Below the pieces are notes generated by a model. That model was not told the DNA's origin. It did no database searches and worked only from the letters and a program-made list of their open reading frames with translations. DNA of 64,000 nucleotides, from positions 50,613,471 through 50,677,470 of the forward strand of contig CM031857.1 in assembly GCA_018697195.1 (NCBI GenBank), in the 5' to 3' direction. Positions 26,933-38,692 of this stretch are shown in pieces. The translations under genes and the position numbers were made by a program. The DNA is from Certhia americana (Eukaryota > Chordata > Aves > Passeriformes > Certhiidae). Every line of letters starts with the position of its first letter. Within the stretch, counting starts at the first letter, position 1.

Positions 26933-27116
26933 TTCTGAAGTAAAAAATCTTAAATTGTCCTGGGCTTGAGCAGTAAAGGATAAATTCATTCACTGGTTGA
27001 CTTGTCATCTCACCATTGTGATGGAAGAATGTTCACTTAAAATAAACACTTTTTACGCCACTAAAACTGCCTTTGAATACAAGATCCATTGTGATTTTTA
27101 AAACACAAACCCAAAA
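26902..27116 (+). other. SERTM1: SERTM1 exon 2 acceptor and 5' UTR
   Basis: A long T run (26,902-26,918) followed by CTTTCCCTTGCC and AG at 26,931-26,932 is a strong splice acceptor, placing the exon start at 26,933. The 184 bases from there to the start codon form the exon-2 part of the 5' UTR. They hold an upstream ORF, described separately, and a second minimal one at 27,029-27,040 (ATG TTC ACT TAA). Confidence 0.7.
27021..27101 (+). promoter_or_regulatory. Upstream ORF (26 codons) in the SERTM1 leader
   Basis: An ATG at 27,021 opens a 26-codon frame ending with TAA at 27,099-27,101, only 15 bases before the SERTM1 start codon and in the same frame. Its context (GTG ATG G: G at -3, G at +4) is better than that of the SERTM1 start (AAA ATG T). 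By general knowledge of eukaryotic initiation, such an ORF would be expected to lower translation of the main frame and make it depend on leaky scanning or reinitiation. The spacing is short for efficient reinitiation. The peptide resembles nothing I know. The sequence shows the ORF; its effect is inferred. Confidence 0.55.
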
Positions 27117-27440
27117 ATGTCAGAACCCAACCCTTCATCTGGATTTGTGGGAAACATGGAAAATGGGACTTTTCTGGAGCTGTATCCCACATCCCTTTCA
27201 ACTTCTGTGGATTCATCGCCTGGCCGTTTATCCAACGTCTATGTCTATGTTTCTATATTCCTCAGTCTCTTGGCTTTTCTCCTTTTGCTACTGATCATTG
27301 CACTTCAGAGGTTGAAAAATATAATTTCTTCTAGTTCCTCCTACCCTGAATACAACAGTGATGCTGGAAGTTCATTCACTAATTTAGAGGTTTGCAGTAT
27401 TTCTTCCCAGCGCTCTGCTCTCTCAAACCTTTCTTCATGA
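27117..27440 (+). CDS. SERTM1: Serine-rich and transmembrane domain-containing protein 1
   Basis: A complete 107-residue protein in one exon, the same length I know for mammalian SERTM1. It is near-identical to the mammalian protein over the transmembrane and C-terminal part. Residues 1-40 are polar, rich in Ser/Pro/Thr, with an N-glycosylation sequon at Asn16 (NGT). Residues about 41-63 form one strongly hydrophobic helix (NVYVYVSIFLSLLAF then a Leu/Ile run). The QRLK just after it is basic, so by the positive-inside rule the C-terminal tail should be cytosolic. Five serines (71-75) open the tail, followed by YPEY and the serine-rich end (SISSQRS, SNLSS), which offer possible phosphorylation sites. 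There is no cleaved signal peptide. It is therefore a small single-pass membrane protein; its molecular function is not established as far as I know. The start is the first ATG of the conserved frame, with A at -3. The neighbouring CpG island at 15.2-15.9 kb is the likely promoter. Confidence 0.96.
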   Translation: MSEPNPSSGFVGNMENGTFLELYPTSLSTSVDSSPGRLSNVYVYVSIFLSLLAFLLLLLIIALQRLKNIISSSSSYPEYNSDAGSSFTNLEVCSISSQRSALSNLSS

Positions 27441-30206
27441 AAATAAATGAAAGGAAACACATGGGGAATGGAAGAGTTTTGTCTAGTTTCTTGGGCAAGT
27501 AGTGCATGTAACATTTGCCTTAGAAGACTATTATCAAAAGGTGTTTTTAAAAGTTTCCTTATTTTTTTTCCCCTTTCCTTTTCTAGTCTTTATTTCCCCT
27601 TTAAGTAATTTTTATTTTGGACAATGAATAATGATACCTGATCATCATTTCTTGCGTGTAATAGTGATGCTGTCTCTTTCTCATGCATAGATGGTGTTCA
27701 TTGAGAGTATTCTTGCCAAATTGTAATACAGTTCTCACTGGATGTGTCATTTTTCTGCTCCTGTTGTGACCCCCTTCCCTGGTCTTGTGTCAGCAATATG
27801 CTGACTATTTCTCTTTTCCTTTTTTAATTATGTAAGGACTTCTGGATGAAATCCCTATTACTAAAGTACAAAAAAAATCTGCTTGAATTATAAATATTGA
27901 TACAATTTAAAGTGGTTGTTTCCCTTTTTTCTTCTTAATTTTCACAATTTTTTCAGCATTTATTGTTTATAAAACACAACTAATTCTTGAAAAATGTTGC
28001 TTTTGTTTATTTGTACTCCCAACTCGTTCCATATAAAGTCTGTATTTCAGTTTTTGAGTCTCTTTGGTTAACTTAGTAAAGCAACTACAATAACACTGCT
28101 CACAGTTGAATGTGTGGAGGTATTTTTGGACCCTATTACATCTCATTATCTCATTTGCCTAATGACATGTTCCTCCAGGGGGCAGCTTTTGCTGCTGAAT
28201 CATAAATACCACACGACTCCTTTTCATACCTCGCTGATACTGCAGCTTGTTCTTACTGGATACCAGGACAAACCAGTGATTTCTTGTAAAAGACCTGCAT
28301 TAAACAAATACAGGTAGTAAATGAAGAGCTCCTAAACTGTCCTTTAGGTACACAATGTTTGTACTCACATCAATAGGGCCAGCGGGGACAGAAATTGCTT
28401 GTACTGGTGAGGACTTTCTGGGACAGGCTTTGTCTTGTGATTTCAGAAATGTGCAGTGGGTGGAGTGGGACACACAGGGACCTGCACAACGGCCAGGAAG
28501 AGCTGTACTCTGACCTGCAGGAAGTGCAAGGTTTACCTGCAGAGGGTAGGAAGGGATGAGCAGGAAAAATGGCAGTGGCTCTGGCATTTTTCCCCATCAG
28601 GAAAGGCCAGAAAGAGGGGAACAGAAATGGATTCACAATCTCACTCCTCTTTGCCATGCCATTTTCTGCATTATCATACTCCCTGCTCAAAATGTAACAT
28701 GTCACTCAATCTCTGCAATAAAATAATGAGCAGTGAACTGGATCCTCTGGTCAGCTGGGCTTTAAATCAAGCCAAACATTCAAATCAGTGATTTGAAGTG
28801 ACCTGCTGTAACTATTAGAACTGCAAACCCAGACTGGTGCAATGCCTTCTTGTTCTTACTGCACTGTGTGAGCACAGCTTCGTCCTGCCACCCAAGCCCA
28901 TGCAAATTTTGCTCTCATGGCTGGATCTAAAGCATTGGAGAGACCTAAGAAAGGTATGGCATTGTCACTGCCACTTCTGTTAGTGACATAACACAGGTGT
29001 AACTCTGAGAGATGGGATGATCTCAGCAGCAGCAGCTGCCCTCCCCTCACATGGCACAACTTCCCAGCAGGCTGAGGGGTTAGGGAATAATTCCCAAATA
29101 CATTTATACCTCTTGCCAAGCTGTCCATGCATTCGTAAACAAGACCGACTCTGCCATTATCTACATAGGCTTTAAAATACAAATTTGGAAAGTCTGGTGT
29201 AAATATAATCATTAGAAATGCAGCTGCTGTTGCCAAACAATACAGATGATGTTGGAGTTGGTGTTTTCAATTTTTAGAAGTGGACATGCACTATGGTAAG
29301 TGGTAATGACTAATGGTGGTGATTAGTTCCTTACAGAGGCCAAAGAACTTGCTGACTAATAAAGAATGTAAGCCTGCAGATTCCCTGAGCCAAACTGGTT
29401 TAATGAATATATTTACAACTTGGAATATTTTATTCATGTAGACAAAAGTTTCTTGTATGTCACTTTTCACTGTATTAGACAACTGGCCTTGAAAAAAGAG
29501 GCAGCTGTTTAAAAGGGATCAAGGAGACATTTTCTCCCTTCTGAAAGCTCTTTGAAATCCCAAACCTGTAACAGAATGTATTTTTATGTTGACTGGTGGA
29601 TAGAAATAAACGAGCCATAAATCAAGACAGAGCAAGTGTTTGACTATCTTCCCTTACTGACAAAGTTGTAAATTTGTTGCTTCCTTTGCTGCAAATGAAG
29701 GAATTTAATCAAAACCAGAGTTGAGACCAGAGGTTGAGATGGGTGTTTGTTCCCAGCAATGTGTTTATACTTGCAGATACAGAGACATTTAATATTAAAA
29801 TACAAACTGTTGAAACCCCATTGGCTGTGTTCTATGAGTTGTTGTCAGACTTCACCAGAACAGAAAGTATTTTTCCGATTGTGGAAAATAGCAAAAATAA
29901 CTGAAACCACACATTTGATTTTGCTTGGTAGTTTACTAGATGCTATCGGGTTTTTTTTCCAATCTGCCGTGACATACGGGATTGTAGAGTCATCACGATT
30001 TCAGCTGAGTTGCATCTGTTCTTTTCAGGACAAATTTGAACAGAAATGAGTAGGTTCCAACAAAACAGCATCAGGAGAAGCCACAGGCAAGAAGCACAAT
30101 GGCATTTTTTAAGGATTGCTAAGTACCAGTTCTTCAAGGAAAAAAAAAAACAAGAAAAAAAAAAGAAGAAAAGAAATCCACCTGAGAATCTGACCCTGAG
30201 TTAACC
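27441..30206 (+). other. SERTM1: SERTM1 3' UTR and downstream flank
   Basis: The UTR begins after the TGA. AATAAA occurs at 27,442-27,447, almost touching the stop and so an unlikely sole signal, and again at 28,717-28,722, 29,358-29,363 and 29,605-29,610. ATTAAA occurs at 28,299-28,304 and a TATAAA variant near 28,033, followed by T-rich sequence. The true end cannot be chosen from sequence alone. No other gene is visible. An A-rich low-complexity run lies at about 30,139-30,175. Confidence 0.5.
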
Positions 30207-30393
30207 TGAGAACACTGGAACAGGATTCCTAGAGAAGTGGTGGATACCCCAAGACTGTCAGTGTTTAAAAGGCACTTGGGCAATGCCCTTATCAACATGC
30301 TTTAGCTGTTGGTCAGCCCCAGAGTGGTCAGACAGTTGGACTAGATGATCCCTGTAGGTACCTTCCAGCTGCAAATATTCTACTATTCTATTC
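30207..30393 (+). mobile_element. CR1 LINE fragment (TATTCTATTC-tailed type)
   Basis: This is the last ~190 bases of a CR1 on the plus strand. It opens at AACACTGGAACAGGATTCCT, runs through GTGTTTAAAAGGCACTTGGG and TTGGACTAGATGATCCCTGT, and ends TATTCTACTATTCTATTC. The tail type differs from the CR1 at 3,490. It is heavily 5'-truncated and non-coding. Confidence 0.9.
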
Positions 30394-30414
30394 AAACAGA
30401 GTTTTAGGGATATT

Positions 30415-30836
30415 TTTTCCTGTGTCCAGTTCTGGGTTCCCCAGTAGAAGAGGAGAGGTGTGGAGATACTACACTGAGCCTTGCTCAGGGTGCTAAGATG
30501 ACTAAGGGACTGCAGCATTTCTCATAGGAGGAGAGGCTGAGAGGGCTGGGACTGTTTAGCCTATAGAAGGCTCTGAAGGATCTTGTCAATGTATGTAAAT
30601 ACCTTATGGGAAGGAGGAAGAAGAAGGAGCCAGGGTCTTCCCAGTGATGCCCACAACAGGACAAGGGGCCAAACTGAAACACATGAAATTCCACAACAAA
30701 ATAGATTATTGAGAGGGTAGTCAAACAACTGGCACAGGATGTCCAGAGAGGCTGTACTTCTATGTGTTGATCTGCCTGCAGCTGATCCTGCTTTGGGCAA
30801 GAGGACTGGATCAGACAATCCTCAGGCAGCTCCTTT
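30415..30836 (+). mobile_element. CR1 LINE fragment, second copy head to tail
   Basis: A second CR1 begins about 20 bases after the first one's tail: TGTCCAGTTCTGGGTTCCCC (from 30,423), ATGACTAAGGGACTGCAGCA, a GAGAGGGCTGGGACTGTTTAGCC block, and ACAACAGGACAAGGGGCC. Its 3' end has decayed past recognition. It belongs to a different lineage from the 30,207 copy: that copy's sequence does not overlap in a way that would make them halves of one element. The 167-codon frame starting at 30,739 overlaps it and is not a gene. Confidence 0.85.
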
Positions 30837-31845
30837 CATGTCAGTGCGAAAACTCAGAGGCTTCTGGCTCTCTGTCTCCTCCTGTAGTGCTTTCTCATCC
30901 CTGGAACTGAGTAAGCAATACCTTTACTGGGAGGTAATTAGTTCAGTAATTTGTTGCTCAGCTCCCCCTTCTCCTTACAGCCACATAGCTTTCCAGCTTT
31001 TCCACTGCCTTTTTGTGGTGTGGGTTCACATTTCACACTCAGCTTTTTTCCTGAGCTGTTTTTGGTTGTTACTAAGCCCTCTAACTCTAACACTGCCATT
31101 AACTTTGTTAAGATATGATTCCAAGACTGCATGGCATCAGGCAGTTGCAAAGTATACCTGGAAATCTATAGGAAAAAAAAATATGAGTAGAACATGGATG
31201 AGGAAAGAACTGAAGGAGTTTCTGGAACACACAGAAAAATAATTTTGCTTCAGTTCACCAAGCATTCCATTCAAGCATATTTAATCAGAGTACCTGCTGA
31301 AAGCTGTAGCAGCCTCTGTATCTGAGACTCTCTTGCACGGTTGGTCACCTTAGGCCTACTATCAAGTTAACCCTTTATATTTATCTGCCCTGAAGATTAT
31401 CACATTATTCCCATCCTGAAATAGTACCATGCTTTTCACTTAGCAACTCTTCAGCTCTGTGGTGAGTTTATTCCACTGAAATTACTTTCTGTGTTGAGCC
31501 CTTCTCTGCCAGCTCTCCTGAAAGGTTTGTTTCTGTAAGAGAAGAGGAGGCTTGTCTGGATTTCCAGCACAAGTCTTTTAACCTTGGAGCAAGCATTACT
31601 GCTCTTCTGTGCAGCTTGTTTGCCTTCCCCTCACTGTGTAACCCCACAGTGCTGTGGCAAGGCTGAATCCCCAAGGGACATCATGTTCCACTGAGGAGCT
31701 TTCCTTCAGCATTTTTTACTTTTTTTTCAGTGAGAGCCCTAGCAAAGACATCTGCCTGAGAAGATTATTTATGAGGTCCATGTACCCCCCATTTTTCTGG
31801 ACAGGCTTGGTTTCGCTGCATCTGCTAGGGCTGTCCAAGGAGACT
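30837..31845. other. Intergenic DNA, nothing identified
   Basis: No coding signal or recognised repeat is present. Confidence 0.5.
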
Positions 31846-32190
31846 TCGTGAGTTCCAGCCCAGCCCCTCCCCGGCCGAGCGACCCTCCGCAGGCTCCCAA
31901 AGACAAGGGTCCCGCACAGTGGCTACGGCGGAGGATTACATGCCCCCAATGCCAGCCGCAAAAGGAGCCTGAAGGAGCCCTTTTTTTTTTTTTTCCTCTC
32001 CAAGGAAAGCGGGCTTGCCCTTGCCTGGAGCAGCCTTCAAGCTGCTTTACACCTCAGTGATGCCGGGCAGTTTGATGCGCCGGCGGGACGCGCCTGCGGC
32101 CACAGCGCTGCGCTCACACCACAGCTCCAGAAAGCGCTTGGCTCGCTCACAACGCCCAAACTGCTCGAGAAGGGCTCTGCTAAGGTCACT
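31846..32190. promoter_or_regulatory. Small orphan CpG-rich patch
   Basis: CpG density is far above the surroundings. There are many CpG dinucleotides in CCCCGGCCGAGCGACC, CTACGGCGGAGG, GATGCGCCGGCGGGACGCG and CAGCGCTGCGCTC, interrupted by a T14 run near 31,981. It is about 4.4 kb past the SERTM1 stop and belongs to no gene I can see. It could be a promoter of a non-coding RNA, an intergenic regulatory CpG island, or a relic of an insertion. It is too short to meet strict island definitions with certainty. Confidence 0.5.
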
Positions 32191-35100
32191 TTCCTAATAC
32201 CAGATGCAGGTGTTCTCCCAGCTCCTCTCAGTACTGTGCTTTGAAGACAAAAGCAGCATCAACCTCCTGTGTACCCACCTCCACGGGCAGGTGAGCCATT
32301 AGTGTAATCATGATAACCACCACACAGGTGACAGCGAGAGCCAGGTGAGATGAACTGGTTTTCACTTCTGTTTTCTTTGGTTTTGATCAGTGGGAGCTGA
32401 TGGTCCACTCTAAATCTGAAAACAGCCACTGGCTTGTAGGCCACGGATGTATAGAATCTCCAGATGACTTCTGAGAATTGGACTGGCTCCTTTGCATAGT
32501 TTCACTTCACCTTTTGTCCCTTATAGACAGCAGCACACTGGCTGCACTTGTTTCAGCACCAAAAGATGCAGTTTTAAGCAATAAATGTCTTTAAACAGCT
32601 TCAGTTAAAAAATCAGAAGCAGAAAAGTATATTTTTTTAAAGTATAATCCAATATATAGCTTTTTACAAACTTAGACTTTTTCCTTTGCAAATTAATACT
32701 TTTTGCCAAAATATCTATTTCTAAAGAGAGAAGCTATATGATTGAATTGTTAAAAATGGAGCATTTTATGCCAGGTGTGCTGACATAATTATTTTTGCCC
32801 ACAGATTTTTCTAGGTAAGACACTCTAGGATTTAAGGGGACAAAAAATTACTCTATCCAATTTTTTCTCTCCTCAACAAATAAGTTTAGATGTCTGTCAG
32901 GGCATTTTTGCCACACATGTTTGCTGATGAAGCTGCACCTCTAACACTAAATGCTGATCTGGTCATATAGACCTGGTCCCAGAGTACAGTTGCATCTCTC
33001 TTTTTTGTTTGTTTGTTATAGAGTATTATTGGTTAAATATAAGATGGAGACTAAGCTTCTACTTAATGAACCGTGCCCTCATTGCTCCTTCAGCACAGAC
33101 ATCAGTTTGTCATTTGTTTTAGAATATTAGCCACAACCCATACATCATGTGCAAGGCTTTTTCTGGAGTTTGGGCTCAGCATTTGCTGACAGGTAAGAAA
33201 TTAGTGTAAAGGACATATTTACAATGGAGATTCCTTGTGTAGCTCGCTCAGGGCAAATCCTGCTCCAGCTCCCTGGATGCTGCTACAAAGCTGGGAATTG
33301 TATTCCAGGGGATTTCTGCCAAGGTACCCTTCCTTTTTCCAAACACCTTCAGCAGGATGCAGAAGGTGAAACTTATTAAACTAGGACTTTAAACTAAAAC
33401 ACCTGCCAGGAAAAAGGAATGATGAAACAAAGGCACCATAGCAAGAACAGAAGCATAGCAGGGAGCAAAAGGAGATGCAGCCTGAAAAACTTATAAATGG
33501 ATGAGTCTGGGGCGGGAGTAAACTCAGAAAGAACTAGGTTGGCTGGAGAAGCAAGGAGCAGCAATGACAAAAGAGCATTTTCTCATGAGAGGTGTGATGA
33601 ATTAGGTACCAAAAGGCAATATTGCAGCAAAAAGGTAAATAAGGCTACCATACCTCACAAGACACATGGTCCCTTTTTCTCCTGTCCTCAGTGCCACTGT
33701 CAGGACCACACAGGGACAGCTGCTGGGCAGGGGGAAAATGAGGTTCATATTTTCTCAATATGAAATAACTTCTCTGGCCCACACATGGGAAGTTCCCCCT
33801 AGCCCCAGTCACAGTCCCCTCCTGCTGCAGCTCTGACTGTTGTTGCTCTGCTTCTGAATCCCTTGCCTCTGACAAAGTGTCTTCTGCCCACGGCATATGA
33901 GACTCCTGTTTTTTCCCATTCTCAAGTGCTCTTTTTTTGGATCTGAAGGCCCCAAAGGATTGTCAGATAAACTGCACCTCATCTGGGATCTCACACAAGG
34001 CTCTCCCAGGCTCTCATGGTGCCTCTCTGCACAGCCTGGGCTGCTGGGCAGGAGCTGGACAGGTACCTGCTCAGCTGGAGACATTGAGTTGGTGTTTCCT
34101 GTCCTGCTACCTGTCAGTGCCCCAGCTCTCCTGCTACATAGCACACTTCAGCACATCTGGAACTAACTGCTCTTCAAAAACTTTACATGTCCAGAGACGG
34201 CTTTTCAATGAAAAATGCCTCTATCCTCACAGTAATTTTGCATGCTATTGTAACATTGCTGGAAAATCCATAGGAGTGTGCCTAATTTTCACAGTAAGAA
34301 GTCTGAAGAATGAGTAACGCACCTTTTCAGTAGTTTCTTTAAAACAGAAGCTGCTTCATGGTTTTCAGTTTCCATTCATGCTTTGAGGTTGGTTTTATTT
34401 AGAAATTAACTCCTGAGTGAACATGTCACTGTATCTCTCCAGGAATAATTTCCCTTCAGGAACTTTTCATATTTGAGAACTTTGCAAATGCACTATTTCA
34501 GATTATGGTCCTATGTTATATTCCTGAAGAAATATCTAAATTTGCCATTTCATCACTATGAAAACAAATGCTTGTGGGGGAAAAGGGTAACCCTAATATG
34601 TGCTCCTAACTGTGTATTAAATGCTGAATTAAACTTGCCAGACAATTTTGTTAGACCCAGGTGGGGTCACCCATCCAGATTTCATGGTGTTTGCTGTAAG
34701 ACACTGTCAGTCCTGCTGATGTCAAGTGAGGGTCAAGTCTGTGCTTCACAGCAGGTGAAGTGAGATCCTGTGGTCCCATCCTGCCCCAGAAAGGGTATTG
34801 AGGACACAGATTCCCTCCCACATTGCCACATTGTCCTTCATCATCTGCATGTGCTGGTGGCCCAGGGAGGATCTGGAAGGACCATGCCCAGATAGATGTG
34901 TGCATTGAAAAGGGACCCTGCAGACCTGTGCTACGCAAAAAAAATCCAGGAAAAGAACTCTTGATAAAAGTTTTAGAAATTTAGAACAAAACATTGTAGT
35001 TAATTTTGAAAGTAAAGAAGCTTTATAATTGATTTATAATTGCTTAGATCTACTGAGAATTCAGAACAAGGCATGTTGTTTGACCAAAGGCACTTTCTAG

Positions 35101-38100
35101 TGTCTAACTCATCAGTATTCATTCAGTGGAAAATAGAGCTTGCAGTGATAAAAAAAATATCAGATATTGCAACTTAAAATTTGGCAAGATCAAAAGCAAT
35201 TAGTTGAGTACTAGAATCAGAGTGCTTTCAGCTGAAGTGGAAGAGAAGGCAGCAAAAAAAAAAAAACCAAAACTTTGCATGATTTTGCATTACAGAAAAT
35301 TATAATTTTAATGCTGGATTATAATGCTGTAATAAAAGGGTTGTTGCAGAGGGAAAAAGTGGAAAAATCAGGAAGACAAACAGACTGACCTTTGCTCAGC
35401 TTTGGTGCTCCTATCCTTTGTCATCTGGATTTTTTCAGTGGTTATCAGAAAGGCAGAACTCTGCTGTTGCTCCCTCCTGTGCCCTAGTCCATCTGAGTAG
35501 CTGGCCTCTTAAAGTAATCCTGCTGGGATGGTCTTCTGGGATGGTCTTTGGTTTTCTTCCCCAAAGACAGATCCTAGCAGAGGAAAGAGTGAATAGCAAA
35601 AACCAAGAAAGTTTTAATGAGAATGGAATTGGATATATAAATAAATAGGTATACAAATGAATAATCAGAGAATAAGCAGAAGGAGTTGAAAATTGTATAG
35701 ACAGAACTGAACTGAATTTGCACCTCTTCTGTCTCTCTATCTTAAAAAAAAGCTTGCAGAAAAACAAGAGGAAAGAAAATTAGTTATGCCTTGAAGCAAA
35801 CCACCCAGCAATTGCTTCCTATTTACAATAGAATCCCGCCATGCAAAATAGATGAATGGAAGGGTAATTAGGAAAATGGATATGATTAAATGTTTGGGGA
35901 GCATGGTATCTTCTCTGCCCATGTGTGTTCAGCTGCTGCAGGAAATGCGCCAGAGAGGATGGAGAAACAGAACCATCTCTGCAGACAAGGAATAACAGGG
36001 CAGGTGGACTCTGCCTTTGGAAATTCTGGGATCCATGAGCTCCAAGGGGATTTGATCAAGCAGGATCTGCTCCTGATCTGTTTCCACATACACCCCCTCC
36101 AGACAGCCTCAGGGACTGTCCTGTCATCCTCACATGCCCAGGGCTGGTGGGTACCACGCACTGCCTTCCCTCTCCCCAGCAGCCAGGATGCTGTAGGAAC
36201 TGCGGGGGAGAAAGTGTGACTCCAGTGAACATCTGCATTATGACCAGATATAAATGCCCTAGGACAGCTTTGTGTTCACCTGAAGTAGTTATCTAACCTT
36301 TCTCTTGTCTGGAAAGAAAAAAAAAGAGGTTTATATCACTCACTTATATCTGAAGATCCTGACTTGTGTTAGACTGGAAATGTCTGCTGCTATGAGGACT
36401 GTGGCAAAGAGAATAAAGAAGCAGAAGGAGAATGAGAGCAAGGCAAAGTACAGAAGGGAGGGACTGACTTTGCTGTACGTCATCCTCAAGGATCACAGGA
36501 TTTACAGTGAAGCAAGCCAATTGTTTCCCCCAATCCTTCTACTACTCAATTAAATCTAAAGATAACTTAAAATTTCTATGCTTAAAACAATGCTGCAACT
36601 TGGAAAGCAGGGTAGGAGGCATGGCTTACAGCAGAAAAAAAGAGATTAGATACCTATTCTGTTTCTGAAGCAAATAATGTGCAGGCACTGGACAGTGCTC
36701 CTGCTGGAATTAGCCTCCAAGTAGCCAAATCTGCTCAGAGTCCTATGCAGATATTTCCTGTTCTCTCTCTTCACTGGAAAACACAGGTGACAGATTACTG
36801 TCATGAGCTTCATGCATTTCTGTCAAAATTATTTGAGTTAAGTAAACACCATTATTAGTTGAAATGTTTTATTACAGCATTTTGGAAACAAGCACTGTTC
36901 TCATTGTTTTGCACTATATTTAAAGGTGACTCAGACATATCTGTTTTAAAATGAAGTATTCAAACCATGTCTATACAGATTAAATGAAATAATCTTGTTT
37001 AACCTTTATAAATAATCCTGTTTAAAAAGTAGATTTTAATTTTTTTTCCAAAAAGAATGAATTTTTGTGAAGAAAATTTACTTCAAATGGACCTGTGATG
37101 AATGTTTTTCAATTATTTAATCAATCAAGAAAAAATAAGTCATTAATTTATAAAATCTTAATCTAATTTTCCTTTGTGTCTAGATCCTAATGCATGTTTG
37201 CACACAGACCTCCTGTTGACCTCCTTGGAAGTTACACATCTAAAGGGAATGCAGAACCAGACTCAGCAGACAAAATTAGTGATTTTCTAATTGCCCTAAT
37301 TGGTGTTTAATTTTTCCGCTGTTTAGAGACCAAGTTACTGACTTTTAATGGGAAAAAGAAATATATGCTGGAATGAGAAAGAAATCAGACAAGAAAAATA
37401 GCTAACATTATATTAGAGCTCCACAAACAGAGCAATTGGTAAATGTGAATGTTTTCATTTGAGTTACAAATACCACCGATTGCCATTTCCGTTGCCACTT
37501 CTACTAATTTGTATTCAGAAAACCACATCCCTGAAAATGTGTAAAACATCTGCTTTGAGAAACTAAGTGTCAATAGCTGATCTGTGTGCAGTGCCATACA
37601 GAGACCTTTGGAGTGGTACAGAGGAAGAGTAGATCATTTCCATTATGGGTAGGGATTTGTGAATTGTCCGCAGGATGGATCTAATCACATTAGCCATTCA
37701 TTCAGCCTACACAGGGGGGAAAGAAGAGACTCAAACACACCAGTAATGATGTAAAGTATGTTGGGTTTTATTCAGATGAAAGCTGCCTCCCCTTGTATGG
37801 AGGTACTCCAGGAACCCCCCATTTTCCTATTCTCTTTGGGTTTTCCTAGTTTCTTTGTTTTTCCTGAAATTACTGCCTGTCCTGTGTATGTGACACTTTA
37901 TGCTAAGCAATCTGAAACTCTCTGGTGCAGTAATAAGGTGTGACTTGACCTCCCACTGATTTACTGAGCCTAGAAGACCCCTGCAATAAAAAACTGCAGT
38001 GGAGCAGTTGGGTAATTTGACAGCAGTAATATATGGCCTATCCCCTCACATGCTACCTTCACCAATACCCTTCACTGACTTTCTTAGCATGCAAAACAGG

Positions 38101-38585
38101 CATAATCAGTAACATCTGCTTTAGATCAAAGGGGTAGGGAAAAACATTCCTTGCAAGCAGACTCTGCTCATCTTGATTGTTTGTAGCAAATTTCAAGTGG
38201 AGCTGGCACATAACAAAAACCAAAGTTGACAAGGGGTATTTTTAGCTACATACCTTTCATCTGGATATCAATATACAGAAGCTCACTTGAGCTTTGAATT
38301 TCTATCAGCAATGATTCTCCAAGCATCTCTGAGTCCTGGTTAATTCAGTGAGCCTACCTGATGAGCATGCAATGGGAAAAGTCTCTGCAGTTAAATCAGG
38401 AAAGGCTGTAAATACCATTTTGGGCAGTATGTTTGATAGGTTAGATAAAGATCAGTTAGTTACCACCTTTAAAGGTGGTACTGCCAAAATCCTGAGCCCT
38501 TTTATGAAAATGCTGTGACTACTACACGCTCTATTGCTATTCACTGGGACTAGTTAATTTCTTCAGTTTTATATTAATTCATATT

Positions 38586-38588
<3 letters not shown>
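32191..38588. other. Intergenic AT-rich DNA, no gene seen
   Basis: Short open frames, none longer than 126 codons, have no family resemblance. The stretch from about 36,830 to 37,340 is AT-rich and full of TAAT and TTTAAT homeodomain-like motifs, as conserved non-coding elements often are, but conservation cannot be judged from one sequence. No mobile element is recognised. Confidence 0.5.

Positions 38589-38682
<94 letters not shown>
38589..38682. repeat. (GATA)n microsatellite
   Basis: About 23.5 uninterrupted tetranucleotide units (94 bases) run straight into the assembly gap, so the real array is longer or of unknown length. Sequence after the gap (AGAAAGAAAGAA, then ATAGACAGACAT) suggests that imperfect GAAA and GACA units follow. 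Confidence 0.98.
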
Positions 38683-38692
38683 NNNNNNNNNN
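38683..38692. other. Assembly gap (10 N)
   Basis: Ten N characters directly after the GATA array. A round, short run like this usually marks a join of unknown size, so coordinates on the two sides need not be collinear in base count. Confidence 0.99.

Noticed and set aside
27073..27294. 73-codon frame overlapping the SERTM1 start in another phase
   Set aside because: It opens with TTG, not ATG, and its sequence is an out-of-frame shadow of SERTM1.
30739..31242. 167-codon open frame
   Set aside because: It begins inside a CR1 3' end, which is not coding in that phase, and runs into anonymous intergenic DNA.
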